Shown here piece after piece: positions 10,157-21,897 of a stretch of DNA of 53,592 nt (positions are counted from its first letter, which is position 1; every line of letters starts with the position of its first letter). The stretch lies in NCBI RefSeq assembly GCF_000485595.1, contig NW_014577315.1, positions 251,762 through 305,353 of the forward strand, given 5' to 3'. This stretch comes from Priapulus caudatus (taxonomy: Eukaryota > Priapulida > Priapulimorpha > Priapulimorphida > Priapulidae). The notes under the pieces are model-generated. The model saw only the letters and a program-made list of their open reading frames with translations, searched no databases and was not told where the DNA came from. The translations under genes were made by a program, and so were the position numbers.

Positions 10157-10356
10157 ATATCTCCCACTCTCTACCCCCTCTTTCTGAAACGTTGTATCTA
10201 TCTGCCCATGAAAATAAATAATTTCCCCTTTTTATCACTACTTTATTACATGTATGCATTTATAATCACATTCTCTCTGCGTTAAAATAGATTTTTATAC
10301 TACCATTGTAAATATATTATGATAAATACATGGTTTGTCTGTCTTGCAGAAGCATC

Positions 10357-11291
10357 ATGGCCGAAAATAATAACGCTGGTGATCAAGAGAAAATGGCAGC
10401 AGCAGCGGCAGTATCTGACTGGAGTCCAGTAATACAGGAGGAGTCCTCGCTTGAGAAAGCTTTTCGTAAATTCAAAAGCGATCCAATCGTGCCACTAGGT
10501 AGGTACATTATTGCTTCGCTACGCAGCTTGCTGTTCCAAGGTGGGCTATATAATCCACGTGATATATATATATATATATATATAATATAGATGCCGTGGC
10601 AGTTAGATAATGTGCTATTTGTGTGATACATGAATGCAATGTGCGACGTGGCTATAGATTTGTTACGTAGTTGGTTGCTTGTTTCTCAGCATTTACTAGT
10701 TTATCGATAATATTCTAGAACTTAAATATTACTTCAATAGTGGTTAATATATAACAAATATGAGTCTTAACTGTAGATAATTATCATTGAGGCTAAGTAG
10801 ATGCTGTGGTATGTACTGCAGGCATATATATACTATTACATATATGCATATATATGTGACATATGTTGGTCTAACTGTTTGAAACTACTTACTAGTAGTA
10901 GTATGATATCATTTATGGTTGTTGTTACTGTGTGCAGATGTGAGATGGTCTCCAGGTGTATTAGATAATACTCATAAAATTCGTACAAATCGGCAAATTA
11001 GACTAAGGTTCAACCCACCATCACAGTTCTGTGCAAAGTACAGGCATCCCGGAGCAGTTTGAAAAATTGCTGAACATTCTTGTAGGTATGTTGGGATTTT
11101 TCGGTATGGCCACTTATGGCATACGGGAGTTTAAGAACAGAGGCAACATGCCTGCGTCCGTGTATCTGATGCACCTGCGAGTGAAGGCTCAGAGCATCGT
11201 GGTAGGTGCCATGACGCTTGCCGTCGGCTACCATCTCATGAAGGACTTCACCAAATCTAAGCCTCCGCCGGAGGTATCTACAGATCACTGA
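10357..11291 (+). CDS. HIGD1A: HIG1 domain family member 1A-like protein
   Basis: Two coding exons, 10357-10498 and 11086-11291, join in phase 1 (G|GT) to give 115 residues. Exon 1 encodes an acidic, Ala-rich N-terminus leading into LEKAFRKFKSDPIVPLG. Exon 2 encodes MLGFFGMATYGI, the loop REFKNRGNMPASVYLMHLRV, and the second helix SIVVGAMTLAVGYHLM. That is the HIG1 (hypoxia-induced) domain with two membrane helices and the H-x-R-V-x-x-Q-like, GAM signature of HIGD1A rather than HIGD2A. Family members sit in the mitochondrial inner membrane and influence cytochrome c oxidase and respiratory supercomplexes. The ATG at 10357 was chosen because an acceptor (TGTCTTGCAG) ends at 10349, putting an earlier in-frame ATG (10330) in the intron and implying a non-coding first exon. 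The usual protein is about 90-100 aa, so this one is slightly long at the N-terminus. Confidence 0.9.
10560..10589. repeat. (AT)n in the HIGD1A-like intron
   Basis: A simple AT microsatellite within the single coding intron (10499-11085). Confidence 0.9.
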
Positions 11292-12697
11292 TAGTGGCTC
11301 TTCAACATCCGGTTTGTTGTTAGCAACTGTTGGTCCTGGATAATTCTTGATAGAGAGCCATTGACCTTAGGCAGTACTGCAAAGTGTCACTGTGCAGTTT
11401 GCTGATGAATGCAGAATTTGAAACTATTAATTTTATAACAAAGCTAAGCATCTGTAAGCTTTATGGCTCTTTACTGCAAAGATTATTCATGTAATATCTA
11501 GTAACAGACCAGACATGTGGTATAAGACAAAGCTTAAGCTATAGAAAAAATATTGAATTATTATAGTACACATGAGACTAGTTTACATTCTGTAATAGTA
11601 GTGTAGTCGTGTTGACATAATTTTTAAGCACAATTATGCCTGCTTTCTATTTTGCAATTATAATACCCAGGTTACATGGATAATTTTTCATCATTAAAAG
11701 ATGTATGTTTGCTGTGGTTTATGTTATGACTGTAAAGTTATCATTGTCCCAGCAAACATTAAAATGCTGTAATTAGCAATGTCTATTACTGACTGATTGA
11801 GAACTATCCGTTCAGTTGCATCTATATCCTATCAAATGTGCGTTGTGACAGAGCACATGCGAACTCAGCTAAAACACTTAAGCAAGTGACCACTGGTCTA
11901 AACTCTAGCGCTTATATGTACCTTTATTGGTTTATTACTGCGAAGTCTCTATAGGCACGGAATGCCCCCGCGTCTGTGTACACTAGTAGTAGTAGCGGAA
12001 TATATGTATCACGTGTCTGTCCACAGTGATGTCACGTGTTGAAAACGTGCCTGGGGGATTTCCACGAGTCGTGAGTCAATGTTGTAGAAAGTTGTGTACT
12101 TGATTTATGCATTATATATAAAAAAATCGGCATACTCGTGTGGGTGTCTTCATTGTGCGTGGTGCTGTGCTTTTATAGGAAAACGTGTCGTTTCCTTTAG
12201 TAAATACCAGTGACGTTCAAGAGCAGTGTGACTGAACTTTTAATCCGGTTAAGAGGCTCAATGGTGTGTGCACATTAAAATGTGATATGCACCGTTACAT
12301 GTACGTAGAACGATGCTGAGCAAAAATGCATAGTTAATATACAGTTGCTATAATAACAATATATTCTGAGGTGTTGTGCAACAGCAAGTTGAGATTTCTA
12401 TATCATGTGAGTTCGTATGTCAGTTAGACTGATGGCATTAGTAAATTTGTAATTGTTATAGTCATATACGATATGTGATCGAGCATATATACATGTATTA
12501 CGTACAGTAAATAAAACCTATTCTGTTGAATCATATGTAATCGTTTTTGTTACAACATTCTGCAGGTAGTTATAAGATTATATTAGAGAACATCACTAAT
12601 ACGACTAATACAAGTGCGTGTGTGTGCGCGCGCGTTCGTACGTTTATGTAGGCAAGTTTTAACTGTCACTGATTCAGCCAGAGTGCGTTTTATCTTC
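11292..12697 (+). other. HIGD1A-like 3' flank; no other gene seen
   Basis: AT-rich sequence after the stop. Possible polyadenylation signals are ATTAAA near 11693 and AATAAA near 12509; which one is used cannot be told. Nothing else is recognisable. Confidence 0.4.
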
Positions 12698-13047
12698 GAT
12701 TCACCCACAGGCACTTGGAACGTCTCAATAAACAAAAATAATGGTAAATAAACACGAAATGTAGTTACTACCAAAGTCTTAATGTTTCTCTACTCTATTT
12801 CGCCTATTATTGCCGATAATCACCTGTAAATGGCGGCAACTCCCTTATATTCATGTTGTTTGTGAACAGGGCGTGCGTGCGGTGTACTTGTGTGTTGCAG
12901 ATGAGCATTTAACCGGCATTTACAGGTAATTATCGGCAATAATAGGCGAATTAGAGTAGAGAAACATTAAGACTGGTCGTAAATACATTTCGTGTTTATT
13001 TACCTTTATTTTTTATTATAGACGTTCCAAGTGCCTGTGGATTCACC
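12698..13047. mobile_element. CACAGGCACTTGG foldback element, full copy with 8-bp TSD
   Basis: The element spans 12706-13039 (334 bp) between identical GATTCACC 8-mers (12698-12705, 13040-13047). Its arms start CACAGGCACTTGGAACGT and pair over roughly 120 bases (TAAATAAACACGAAATG, TTAATGTTTCTCTACT, CGCCTATTATTGCCGATAA). The centre is a short GTGTGCACG-like loop. 8-bp duplications are typical of the hAT superfamily, so it is probably a non-autonomous hAT. Confidence 0.88.
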
Positions 13048-13352
13048 GATGTAGCCGCTGCGCGCACCCGCTACAGGGGTGAAGCGCCCGTCCTGTAGCG
13101 GGAGCGAAGGGACTACACGCGTCGGGTAGAGTTAGCGTGGTGCACATCTGCTCGTTTGTTCGTCAATGCACTAGTATATTTTGTTCACGCGCCATGCGGC
13201 CCCTGGTAGGGCAGGATGCAGCTAATCTTCATTCCGTTCGTCCTGAATAACGATAGTGACCTTCACCATCAGACGTGCACGTGTCTGCGAATTCTTAAAA
13301 AATTTTAGTTTCGTAATTTGCAAAGCGCGTGTCTGTTGAATGCAACATGCAG

Positions 13353-13779
13353 AGGGGCGTAAATCCGTACCGAGGAGTGGGGGGGGGATGATCGGCGATA
13401 GCCGGGGGCGAAATGAACCTTGGCTGCCGCAGGCATGCCAGTGCTAGGGGGGTCTGGGGGCATGCCCCCCCCCCAGAAAATTTTGAAATATTTAAGCCAT
13501 TTTCCTGCAATCTGAGGCATACTGTGGGCCATATTCTCATGTCTGATGACACTATCTCGACCCTAGACTCAACCCTACAATTAGGATTAAAAACACTTTT
13601 TATGACTTTTCAGAGAGCGTACATAGTTAGGTTACTATAGTAATAATACATGTATTAAAACACAGGTAAGAATTGCAATTTCTCACAATTTCACGTGTTT
13701 TTGTATGTTTGCAACCATACTTTTTGGCTATTCTTTTTTTTTTCTTTCATCCCCTCATCCCCCCGGGATTTACGCCCCT
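13353..13779. mobile_element. MITE-like element with 14-bp perfect TIRs
   Basis: The left end AGGGGCGTAAATCC (13353) and right end GGATTTACGCCCCT (ending 13779) are exact inverted repeats. Inside, GCCCCCCCCCCAGAAAATTT and TTTGAAATATTTAAGCC resemble tails of the hAT-related pieces at 37.5 and 47.75 kb. No target duplication was found. Confidence 0.65.
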
Positions 13780-13785
13780 GGTTGT

Positions 13786-13838
<53 letters not shown>
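13786..13838. repeat. (AT)n microsatellite
   Basis: About 50 bases of pure AT dinucleotide directly after the MITE-like element. Confidence 0.95.
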
Positions 13839-13840
<2 letters not shown>

Positions 13841-16060
13841 CACTAGTGTTATGATTGCACAGCACAGGCGGATAAAACACCGTATTGATGGCTTAATTAT
13901 TTCTATCGTGATTACGACCTATAGTAGACAGTAGAGATTTCCAGAGACGTGTAGCTTATATATTGCACTCGTAAAAATTGCGTTTCTGGTTCATACCAGC
14001 GCCTCTGAGCCTTTGTTTGTTTTTTTGTTTTGTAGGAAAGCCGTAGAAACAGGGGATTTAAAGAATATATACATTTACGTTTACTTATGTATTGGCCGTG
14101 CTTAACCGGTTCAACCATCGTTAATCCGTGTGAGACTTTTAGTGTAAACGTACTTATGAGCCCTGTGTACGTGGTCCACTTCCAGGGACATGCAGAATGC
14201 CTTTTGGTCTTGTTCAAGTCAAGCGGGCTGCACTTTAGGCACTTGTCAGATAAAATCGCCCTCTCTTTACGGGCCTCGGATAAACAGGCGCATCGCTTAA
14301 ACGACGTCTCTTTGGGGGGAAACCCCTTATGCAGGTCCTGTGTCACAGACTAACGAATTATTATTCACGTATTTGTTAGTCTGTGGCTATGTGTTTACCG
14401 CTTAATCGGAAATTTTCATGGCTCCCGACCTGTCCCGATAAAGTCCGGCCCACTGTAACGGGTCACGGGTACCTGAAGACACACTGTTGTCACCCCTTTT
14501 GTTATGAATCAATCTTCCCTACTTTACTTTTGTTTGTATCCACTATTTAACCCTTTTCTCTCGTTATTAAATTAATGTCGATAATAGCGCATATAACGTT
14601 TTTAATTTGACCTTAGATTGTTATTTTGGCGTGCTACTGTGCGCCGTATCTGTGTTCACGTCAGGCGGGAATGAGATGCGAGTATCCCAGGGTAAAACTC
14701 CTCTACCACTCACAGACCGCAGTGCTACAAAATTAAGACCAACTTGTGGTGAAGAATTCGATAATCTGCAGCTGCTGGCCCTGAGCATCTACGCCAAGGA
14801 CCTCGAAATCTAAAACTGGTCTGTGTGTAATAATTATTGCACGGCCTCGTCTCTGCGGGTTACGCACATGCGTCTTTGCACGTACGCGCGTTTCTTTCTG
14901 CGCCTCGTCATAAAAAGTCGATAACGCATCGGATTTTACATCAGGCGATAATGTGGCGCCATGGTCTCTTTCTGTGTAGCAGTCGCGAGTACATAGCAAT
15001 ACCTGCTATTCGTGAATCCGTTTCGTGGATGTTCGCCGTTTTATGTGGCGTGAATAGCCAATTAAGGTATTGTACTTTGAGAATCGCAAATTCCCTATCG
15101 GAATTGTACCGTAGCGGTAGTAATAGCTACGTTCAGTGTAAAATAAGTTGGGACCAGCATCAGTCGATGACGTAGGAGCATAAAGTGATTACTTGTATCA
15201 AACTGGCGAGATATACTAAAAACAATTGTCACCCTGGGGCTGGTCCATCAGTGTGAGACCTGGGGAATACTGTGTTTCGTAATTGAAACTAATTAACTGA
15301 AATATATCCTCAGGGAGCCAGTATTCCATCAAACTAACTGGACGGTTACCCCCTGGAAATCATCCGTTCAGGAAAGAGGGTGTGGATACTAAATTTGACT
15401 AACTTTTTTCTAAATCTTCGGTTTTAAGTGCGAGATCGGTCTATAAATAAGATTAAGTTGTATTTTGGACACTTATATTTAGACCGGTTATATTTGTCAG
15501 GAATAAGGGTGCGGATATTTAATTAATCGGCGGGAACGATCTAGAGATAACAGGGGTAGCGAAGGAAACTTGGCAAGAGGAGAGCAGGATCGATCTACTG
15601 TCAATTCTGCCGACAACGTGGTTGAATGGATACGTTTCACCCATCTCTACGGTGTAACCCACACACTAACATCACGCAGCAGTCGCTGCGGCTGAACGCA
15701 CTGTTGCACGCATAATAATAGTACGTGGTTTTAGTGAACGTGACTATCTGAACGTTTGATTTGGTGCTTGCATTCTTGCAACGATCTATTTGCTACTGGT
15801 ATGTAGAAACCACGTTAGGGGCATCTACGGACCCGTCTGCCAGCCTACGTGGTATACCGTTGTGCGCTTGCTCCGACCGAGAGGGATTACCAGCGTGAAA
15901 AAGACGGCGAGATGTTGTGCGATTATAGCGTACATGTGTGGAACGGATCGTGTTTCGACATTTCATGCGATGCCATCCTAAATACGCTCCATACTCCGTA
16001 TAGCTTCGTGTCGGAACCGTGACGCAAGTAGCAGTCAAAACAATGCCGTCTGGGTCGCGG
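13839..16060. other. No gene recognised
   Basis: Open frames at 13912-14353 on both strands and at 14837-15175 lack splice context and resemble no protein family I know. The sequence is non-repetitive at the scale I can see. Confidence 0.35.
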
Positions 16061-16064
16061 TTCC

Positions 16065-16197
16065 CAATTTAATCTCTCGTTCCCACTCCCTCTCCCACTC
16101 CCTCTCCCTCTCCCTCTCCCTCGCCGTCTCCCTCATCCTGTCCTTCCCCTTCCACTTCCCTGCCCTTCTCCCTCTCCCTCTCCCTCTCCCTCTCTCA

Positions 16198-16230
<33 letters not shown>

Positions 16231-16360
16231 CTCTCTCCCCCTCTTTCTTTCACTCTTTCTGGCTGTCTGTCTCGTTCCTCCCATCTATCTCTCTATCCCT
16301 CCCTTCCCCACCCTCCCTCCTTTCTCTCTCACTGTTGTTCACTTTCTCTCCCTTCCTTTC
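16065..16360. repeat. CT-rich low-complexity tract
   Basis: About 290 bases dominated by CTCCCT and CTCTCT units. The Arg/Glu-rich and Leu/Ser-rich reading frames over it are artefacts. Confidence 0.92.
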
Positions 16361-16669
16361 TCTACCCGTGTATCGGTTCCCTCTGTGGCAGGCCTGTTAC
16401 GGAGAGCTATACAGAGCTGGATTATGCGTCACCGTATTTCTCGTCCTATATATAGTTGAACTATTAAATTACAGGCACCCGTGGTTAGCACATTACAGGC
16501 AAGCACATTTTATCAGATAGTATCTATAATGAAAACCTGTTTGGGTGCTGGGGAGCGAAAGACCTTGCTTGTCTTTTGACAGACTTAACAGGAAATGTTT
16601 TAATGAAGAGAAACAAACAAGCCGTTCGTCGGGTTTTTATATATTTTCGTATACGATAATAGCATATAT

Positions 16670-16672
16670 ATA

Positions 16673-16757
<85 letters not shown>

Positions 16758-16768
16758 TGTGTGTGTAT
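16670..16768. repeat. (AT)n-(GT)n-(GTGC)n compound microsatellite
   Basis: A run of AT passes into GT and then GTGC units. Confidence 0.95.
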
Positions 16769-16799
16769 TATGTGTATATGTGCGCATCAGTGGTCGCTA

Positions 16800-18672
16800 T
16801 CCAAATCGTGCAATTACCAGAACACGTACCGTGCGCAACGTCACCGCGTGAAAAAATCACTCTAGTTCTCGACCAAAAAATTACGGCCGCGAGTGACAAC
16901 ACCTGTATTGAAAACCGGATCGAAAACAATCGGTTAGGAGCGAGTTTCGGCGGTAGAGGCGAATCAGCGGTGGAGGTCGGTCTATTCCCCCTAGATGACT
17001 GCTACGATGGGGAACTACTCCTTGTTCGTAAACGGATTGCAGCTGGCTGGCTGGCGGGTTCTTTCGAGGCCCTCAGCGGAAAAAACTCACGCCGCTGTGC
17101 GGAGGCGCCGCTGCTGCTGCCTACACACTAGATTCACTTCACCCGATTTGGCCAGACTGTATAGAGTTAGTCTGAGCGTATATATAGTGTGTGGATTGAA
17201 ACCACCTACACGCGTTATTCTCGCATGGTCTATCACATTGATGTTGAAGAATTGCTAGAATATAGCGGGCAAAGAAATAGCTTCCAGTAGTGGACATGCG
17301 TTTTTTAGCATTTGTAGCATGAACGTGCGGCATCTCACAGCTGCACCGGCCGTACGAAATGCTCGTTTCACTGACGCTATTCATCGGTATTTACGAACGC
17401 TCTAACCACATGCAGTGGTTGGCCGCAGAAGAAACGACTTGTCGATTTATGGTCGGTGTTCGTGGGAGAGTCATTGACTCCTCGTATATCTGCGCCTCTT
17501 CTACATAACATTAAAATTAGCCAATATAATATACAGCGTCAATTTCACAAGTTTAAACTAAATGAAACTGTAAGTAAAAAACTAAACTGGTTATACTTAT
17601 AATATAATACTATTATATATAATAGATTAAGAAACTCGTTATGGCAAAAAACTACGATGTAAAACACTACATTACATCATAAAATAGGAATGAGAGATCT
17701 GGAGCCGGAAGCGTTTCCGCTATCAATTCACGATATCTAGTATAGGTAGAGCGATTTGTGAAAACAGAATATCTTTTAATATAATATCGTCGTAGAAAAC
17801 ATTGCAGTTCCCAAACGCAAAACTGGCACACAATGCTCACAATTTTATGACTCGCCATGCTATAAAGAAAAACACTTTAGGACATTTCTTATCAACACGA
17901 TAGGATAGTCCCTTCAAAATCTTCCACAGTCCGCACAGAGGGCGTCCTAGTGCAAGCAGGAACCTAAAACATATAGCACGCAGGAACCTATGACAGAGAA
18001 TTTGTACGGTAAAAACATAGTTGAGTACGAGGACGAGAATGTGTGACACTCCGATGTGAAACCGAAAAATGTGTTTTTCGTCACATGTATTCAATGAGTT
18101 GGTCAGATCTTGTACCATGTTGTCACCTAACACGTACCAAAAAGGGACTCTCGTGTATGCTACCTGTTACATGCGGGGAAAGGTGGTGTTTTTTGGTAGT
18201 CGCTCCAGGGCAGGCGGTCAGGCGTAACTCATTGCGTATGCGCGTATTTCTGTTACTAAGGATAGAGCCATTTACCTTTGGTGATTTTTAAGGACTAGCT
18301 AATATTAATATCGTATATTGCGTCGCGTCTTTGCCATTTCGAAAATCATAACATTTTCATTTTTGTAACTTGCTCGCATGAGGTAAATTCGTGAATGACT
18401 ATGTAGAGAAAGTATATCTGTAAGCTAAATACAGTTGGTCTCACTCTGTCACTTGTCAACGTGAACAATTGCCGATGAAGTGACTGTTACCACTATAAAC
18501 TATTTGAATCTAAAACTTCATCATGTTTAACTTGGTTAATTCTAATTTATTAGGATCTTTCTAGCCAAGATTTCATCAATCGTTGTGAATATACACGGTA
18601 CAAACAAAACACACGTTGAAGCCACTGGTATCTATATACTAACTGTTATACACTGTTATTAGTGTTATAACG
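16800..18672. other. No gene recognised
   Basis: Mixed AT-rich DNA with a GC-richer patch at 16880-17130. The frames there (for example one ending at 17131) start inside the GT microsatellite and lack family resemblance. Confidence 0.35.
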
Positions 18673-19967
18673 TAGAGATCAGTGGTTGAAGCGCGTGTGT
18701 ATGCGTGGCGGTGCGATCGGCCTGCCCGACAGAGGGCGCTGTGTGCTCATGCGTTGCGAACACTTAGCGGGTTGCGGGTTTATTGAGGGAAGAACGACGG
18801 AGTCCATTTTCAGTTTCTCGATAAAAAAAATGCGCCCTTTTTCCAGTTCCCTGTTAATAAATAGCCATTTCAGTATTCCCGCGTCCCAGGTGACGTCTAT
18901 TTCCGAATCATGACAAATTCATTTGTCCGATGTAATTAAAAATGATCCAATTTCGCGTCCCGAAAATAAGCTAGCGTTCTCTCCCTTCATTTACGGCTAG
19001 CGTGCGCGACGCTGTCTAGAATCGCTGGCAATATCTCAGCGTTGTCGTTGATGACAGCACACGGGGCTACTTATGTCACTAGCATGGTGACATACGGTAA
19101 TTCCATGGGTTATAGAAGTCATCTATGCCAGAATACTCCGCCGTAAATTATTAGTCTAAAAGATGTAACACAAATACGCTTAAATGATTGAAAATTGCAA
19201 TTTTCAACGGCAAACATTGATTATTATGTACGCTATACGTTGTAGTTAATACACAAGCGACTTAACTTTGATATAACTTGGCAGAAGCGATAGTTAGAGT
19301 TTAGTGTAGCTGGAGCTACGGGACCAGAGACCGGTCTTTGACTTTGAGTTACTGGGAGGAACAACATGAGGAGCTCTACAATCGCCTGAGGTGCAACACT
19401 CTCAATATTTATTTGGTTGCTCTGTCCCGTAGGTCACAAACCACCATTCACGGGTATCAAATAAGATATGTAGGCCTACGGATAGCGCGCATGTGACAAC
19501 TAAAAGGGTACGTATACACGGTGGGAACACTCGTTACTAGATCAAATCCACTCTTCGCCATGCACACTGACGACATGGTGTTTGTCGGTTTGGTAACCCG
19601 ACTATTGTTCTGTTATCTATCATAATATTATTTCATCACGCAGTGATAAACGTCATATCAGGAGTAGCTAATAGGCTTCTATTATCTACTCCTGGTCATA
19701 TGTATGGTTATACCTGCATTTAAGATTTACTTATATTTACTTATATCTGTGGTCGGAAACACTCTGCTAATCTTTTTTTTAAACTGTCGTAGAATTTCCG
19801 GGTTTTATCCCAAATTTAGTGGTTAGCAAATTCCGTACAAACCGTGAGTTTCCGTAACTTGGGTGATTGTTAGATTTTAGCCTCGTTCACACGAGACCTC
19901 GTATTTATGAAATACGGTATTTGCGAAATACTGAATCTTATCTGAGACAAATACGCGGCCGAGCGTT
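18673..19967. repeat. Large direct duplication, copy A
   Basis: This segment matches 21898-23107 almost base for base. By eye I count about seven substitutions and two small indels. The exception is 86 bases here (between GGTTG at 18684 and GGTTG at 18770) that copy B lacks. Non-coding throughout. Whether it is a genomic duplication or a retained second haplotype cannot be told from sequence alone. Confidence 0.92.
19659..19694. repeat. Hairpin CAGGAGTAG...CTACTCCTG
   Basis: 16-base arms around a 4-base loop, with one mismatch here; the copy at 22799-22834 is perfectly paired. The arm sequence recurs near 47500. Confidence 0.7.
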
Positions 19968-20355
19968 CACACGCTGATTCGCGGCTCCAGAAATGCCGTA
20001 TTTGCGAGCTGCGAGCTGCTTTAGTAACAATCAAGCAAACAATGCAAAATAAACAATGCAATGCGCACCAACTGCCGATAAAATACGTAGACTGCATGGT
20101 CCGCGCTCGACAGTTCCACTCGCGTTACACTGGAACTGTCGAGCGCGGACCAGTCTATAAAATACGCGGCTTCAGAAATACGGTATTTAGCGTTCACATG
20201 AGGAAATGCGCGGTCCAAGAGATCCGGTATTTCTCAAGCACGACAAATAATTTGGCATCTGGGAAGCCGCGTATTTCAACAAATACCGAATCTATTTAGA
20301 TTCCGTATTTCTTGGACCGCGCATTTTGCCTCGTGTAAACGCTAAATACCGAATT
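19880..20355. mobile_element. GTTCACACG-type foldback array, copy 2
   Basis: Segments such as CTCGTTCACACGAG, AAATACCGAAT, GCGCGGTCCAAGA and ATACGCGGC recur in both orientations across the region; for example the block at 20203-20235 is inverted at 20297-20325. It houses the 70-bp palindrome at 20088-20157. The left part is repeated at 23030-23107, where the assembly breaks. Confidence 0.65.
20079..20166. mobile_element. TAGACTG palindromic mini-element, copy 3, 9-bp TSD
   Basis: The element spans 20088-20157 (70 bp), flanked by identical TAAAATACG (20079-20087, 20158-20166). Its arms TAGACTG...GGTCCGCGCTCGACAGTTCC pair over about 27 bases; the left arm has four extra bases (CATG). It carries only its own ends. 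Confidence 0.8.
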
Positions 20356-20368
20356 TCTTGCTACTCTT

Positions 20369-20372
<4 letters not shown>

Positions 20373-20416
<44 letters not shown>
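20373..20416. repeat. (AT)n microsatellite
   Basis: A pure AT dinucleotide run. Confidence 0.95.
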
Positions 20417-20420
<4 letters not shown>

Positions 20421-21835
20421 CTTACTGTTTGATGATGTACGCAGGCGAGACTGGGTCAGGAGGAGGGCATACTCGCCGCAATGTAATTATGGATAGCATA
20501 TATGCGTACATGACGTAATGATCTTCCTATCCTACTTGGCAGGACATGTTTTAATACATTAACGAAAAGCTCTCAGAGAAAAAATCAAACGCAACCCTGT
20601 AGAAGCAGATAAGATTAAATGAAAATCAAAATTAAATTAATCGTAGGTTTACTTAATATGCCCGAGGATAAAATAATTAAGAACCTGATGTTACCGTTAA
20701 TTCTCATTTGAAGATGCCTGAATTTCTTAATATAAAGTCGAAATTGCGAGTGCATATTATTCCTAAATCACCAGTTAATTTCCATATATATAATTTCATT
20801 TTTATAGGATAGAGTAATTATGCTAATATTATAATGAAACTACCGATCGCCGCAGCCTTACTGTACGTACTAGTCCAGCCACCATAATAACATTTACCAT
20901 AATCTGTTTAGGTTTAAATCAGGCAAATAGCTGATGTATAAAATTGTTACATAATTCATTTAAATATTGTGCCATTAAGTACAGCTTTATTGCTTAAGCA
21001 CCATCTGCGCTTTACATATTTTTTCTTGTTAATTGTTATATACGACTAAGTTGGTGATTATAAAGTATCATAATTATAAGAACGTTTCTTAGTTCTTATT
21101 CATATAAATCGATATATATATATACCTATATTTTTTAATGCGTTTTTTCCGGTTTATATAGCTTTGAAATATCGCTACGAACATGATAGATAATGTTCAG
21201 ACCGGCGTATATAATGGCCGTCTTATACTAGACCCTCATCATTAAATGTAATCCGTTTTGATACTGCAGAATATTTTCTCTGGGCCATTAAATATAAAAA
21301 CATATGATAAAATAGACAGAGCGTGGAGCGAAAGCCCTCCGCACGTTTGCCGCGTGTCTTGATAATATAATATATCTAAACACCTAGTAAATAAGCCGCC
21401 TGACGGGCGCTCTCGTAAACGACACGCCCGCGTGGAGGCTAATTCCTGACGGACGGCCATAGTTGGAATGCGATTTGGTGCGTAGGTTCCGGTGCGCTCA
21501 CTACACCATTTTCGCCCGCTCCCACCTCCTCCACACACCTGATTAACATCGCCGTGTTTGTCGCGGTGTATAGCTGGCGTGAGCGGCGACGTGGTAGCAC
21601 GTCACCAGCACAGTTAGAGTCGGCCTGATTTCGTTCTAGAAAGCCGACATTGGCTTGCTCATCGGACAGGAAAATGCCGCTCGTTATAGCAGCCTTGGCG
21701 ATGACGTGCGCTCGTGCGTGGAAGTCGTTTAAAGGTGCTGCCCAGCCCGCAACCGGTGAAAAGAATTTGTTGCAACTATATAACGGTAAAGCCCTGGATA
21801 TGTAACCCAACAGAGTAATATCCTGTATTGGATGA
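20417..21835. other. No gene recognised
   Basis: AT-rich DNA with a GC-richer stretch at 21310-21790. The minus-strand frame 21810-21439 has a varied composition but no splice context or recognised relative, so I do not call it a gene. Confidence 0.35.
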
Positions 21836-21837
21836 AT

Positions 21838-21881
<44 letters not shown>

Positions 21882-21890
21882 ATATATGAT
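21836..21890. repeat. (AT)n microsatellite
   Basis: An imperfect AT run that directly precedes copy B of the large duplication. Confidence 0.95.
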
Positions 21891-21897
21891 TATATTA

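Noticed and set aside
10330-10356. Earlier in-frame ATG for the HIGD1A-like protein
   Set aside because: It lies upstream of a good splice acceptor ending at 10349 and would add residues absent from the family.
16685-17131. 148-codon frame after the GT repeat
   Set aside because: The first third is microsatellite; the rest shows no recognisable domain or splice borders.
21439-21810. 123-codon minus-strand frame with varied composition
   Set aside because: Looks protein-like in composition, but no family resemblance, splice signals or neighbouring exons were found; kept as non-coding.
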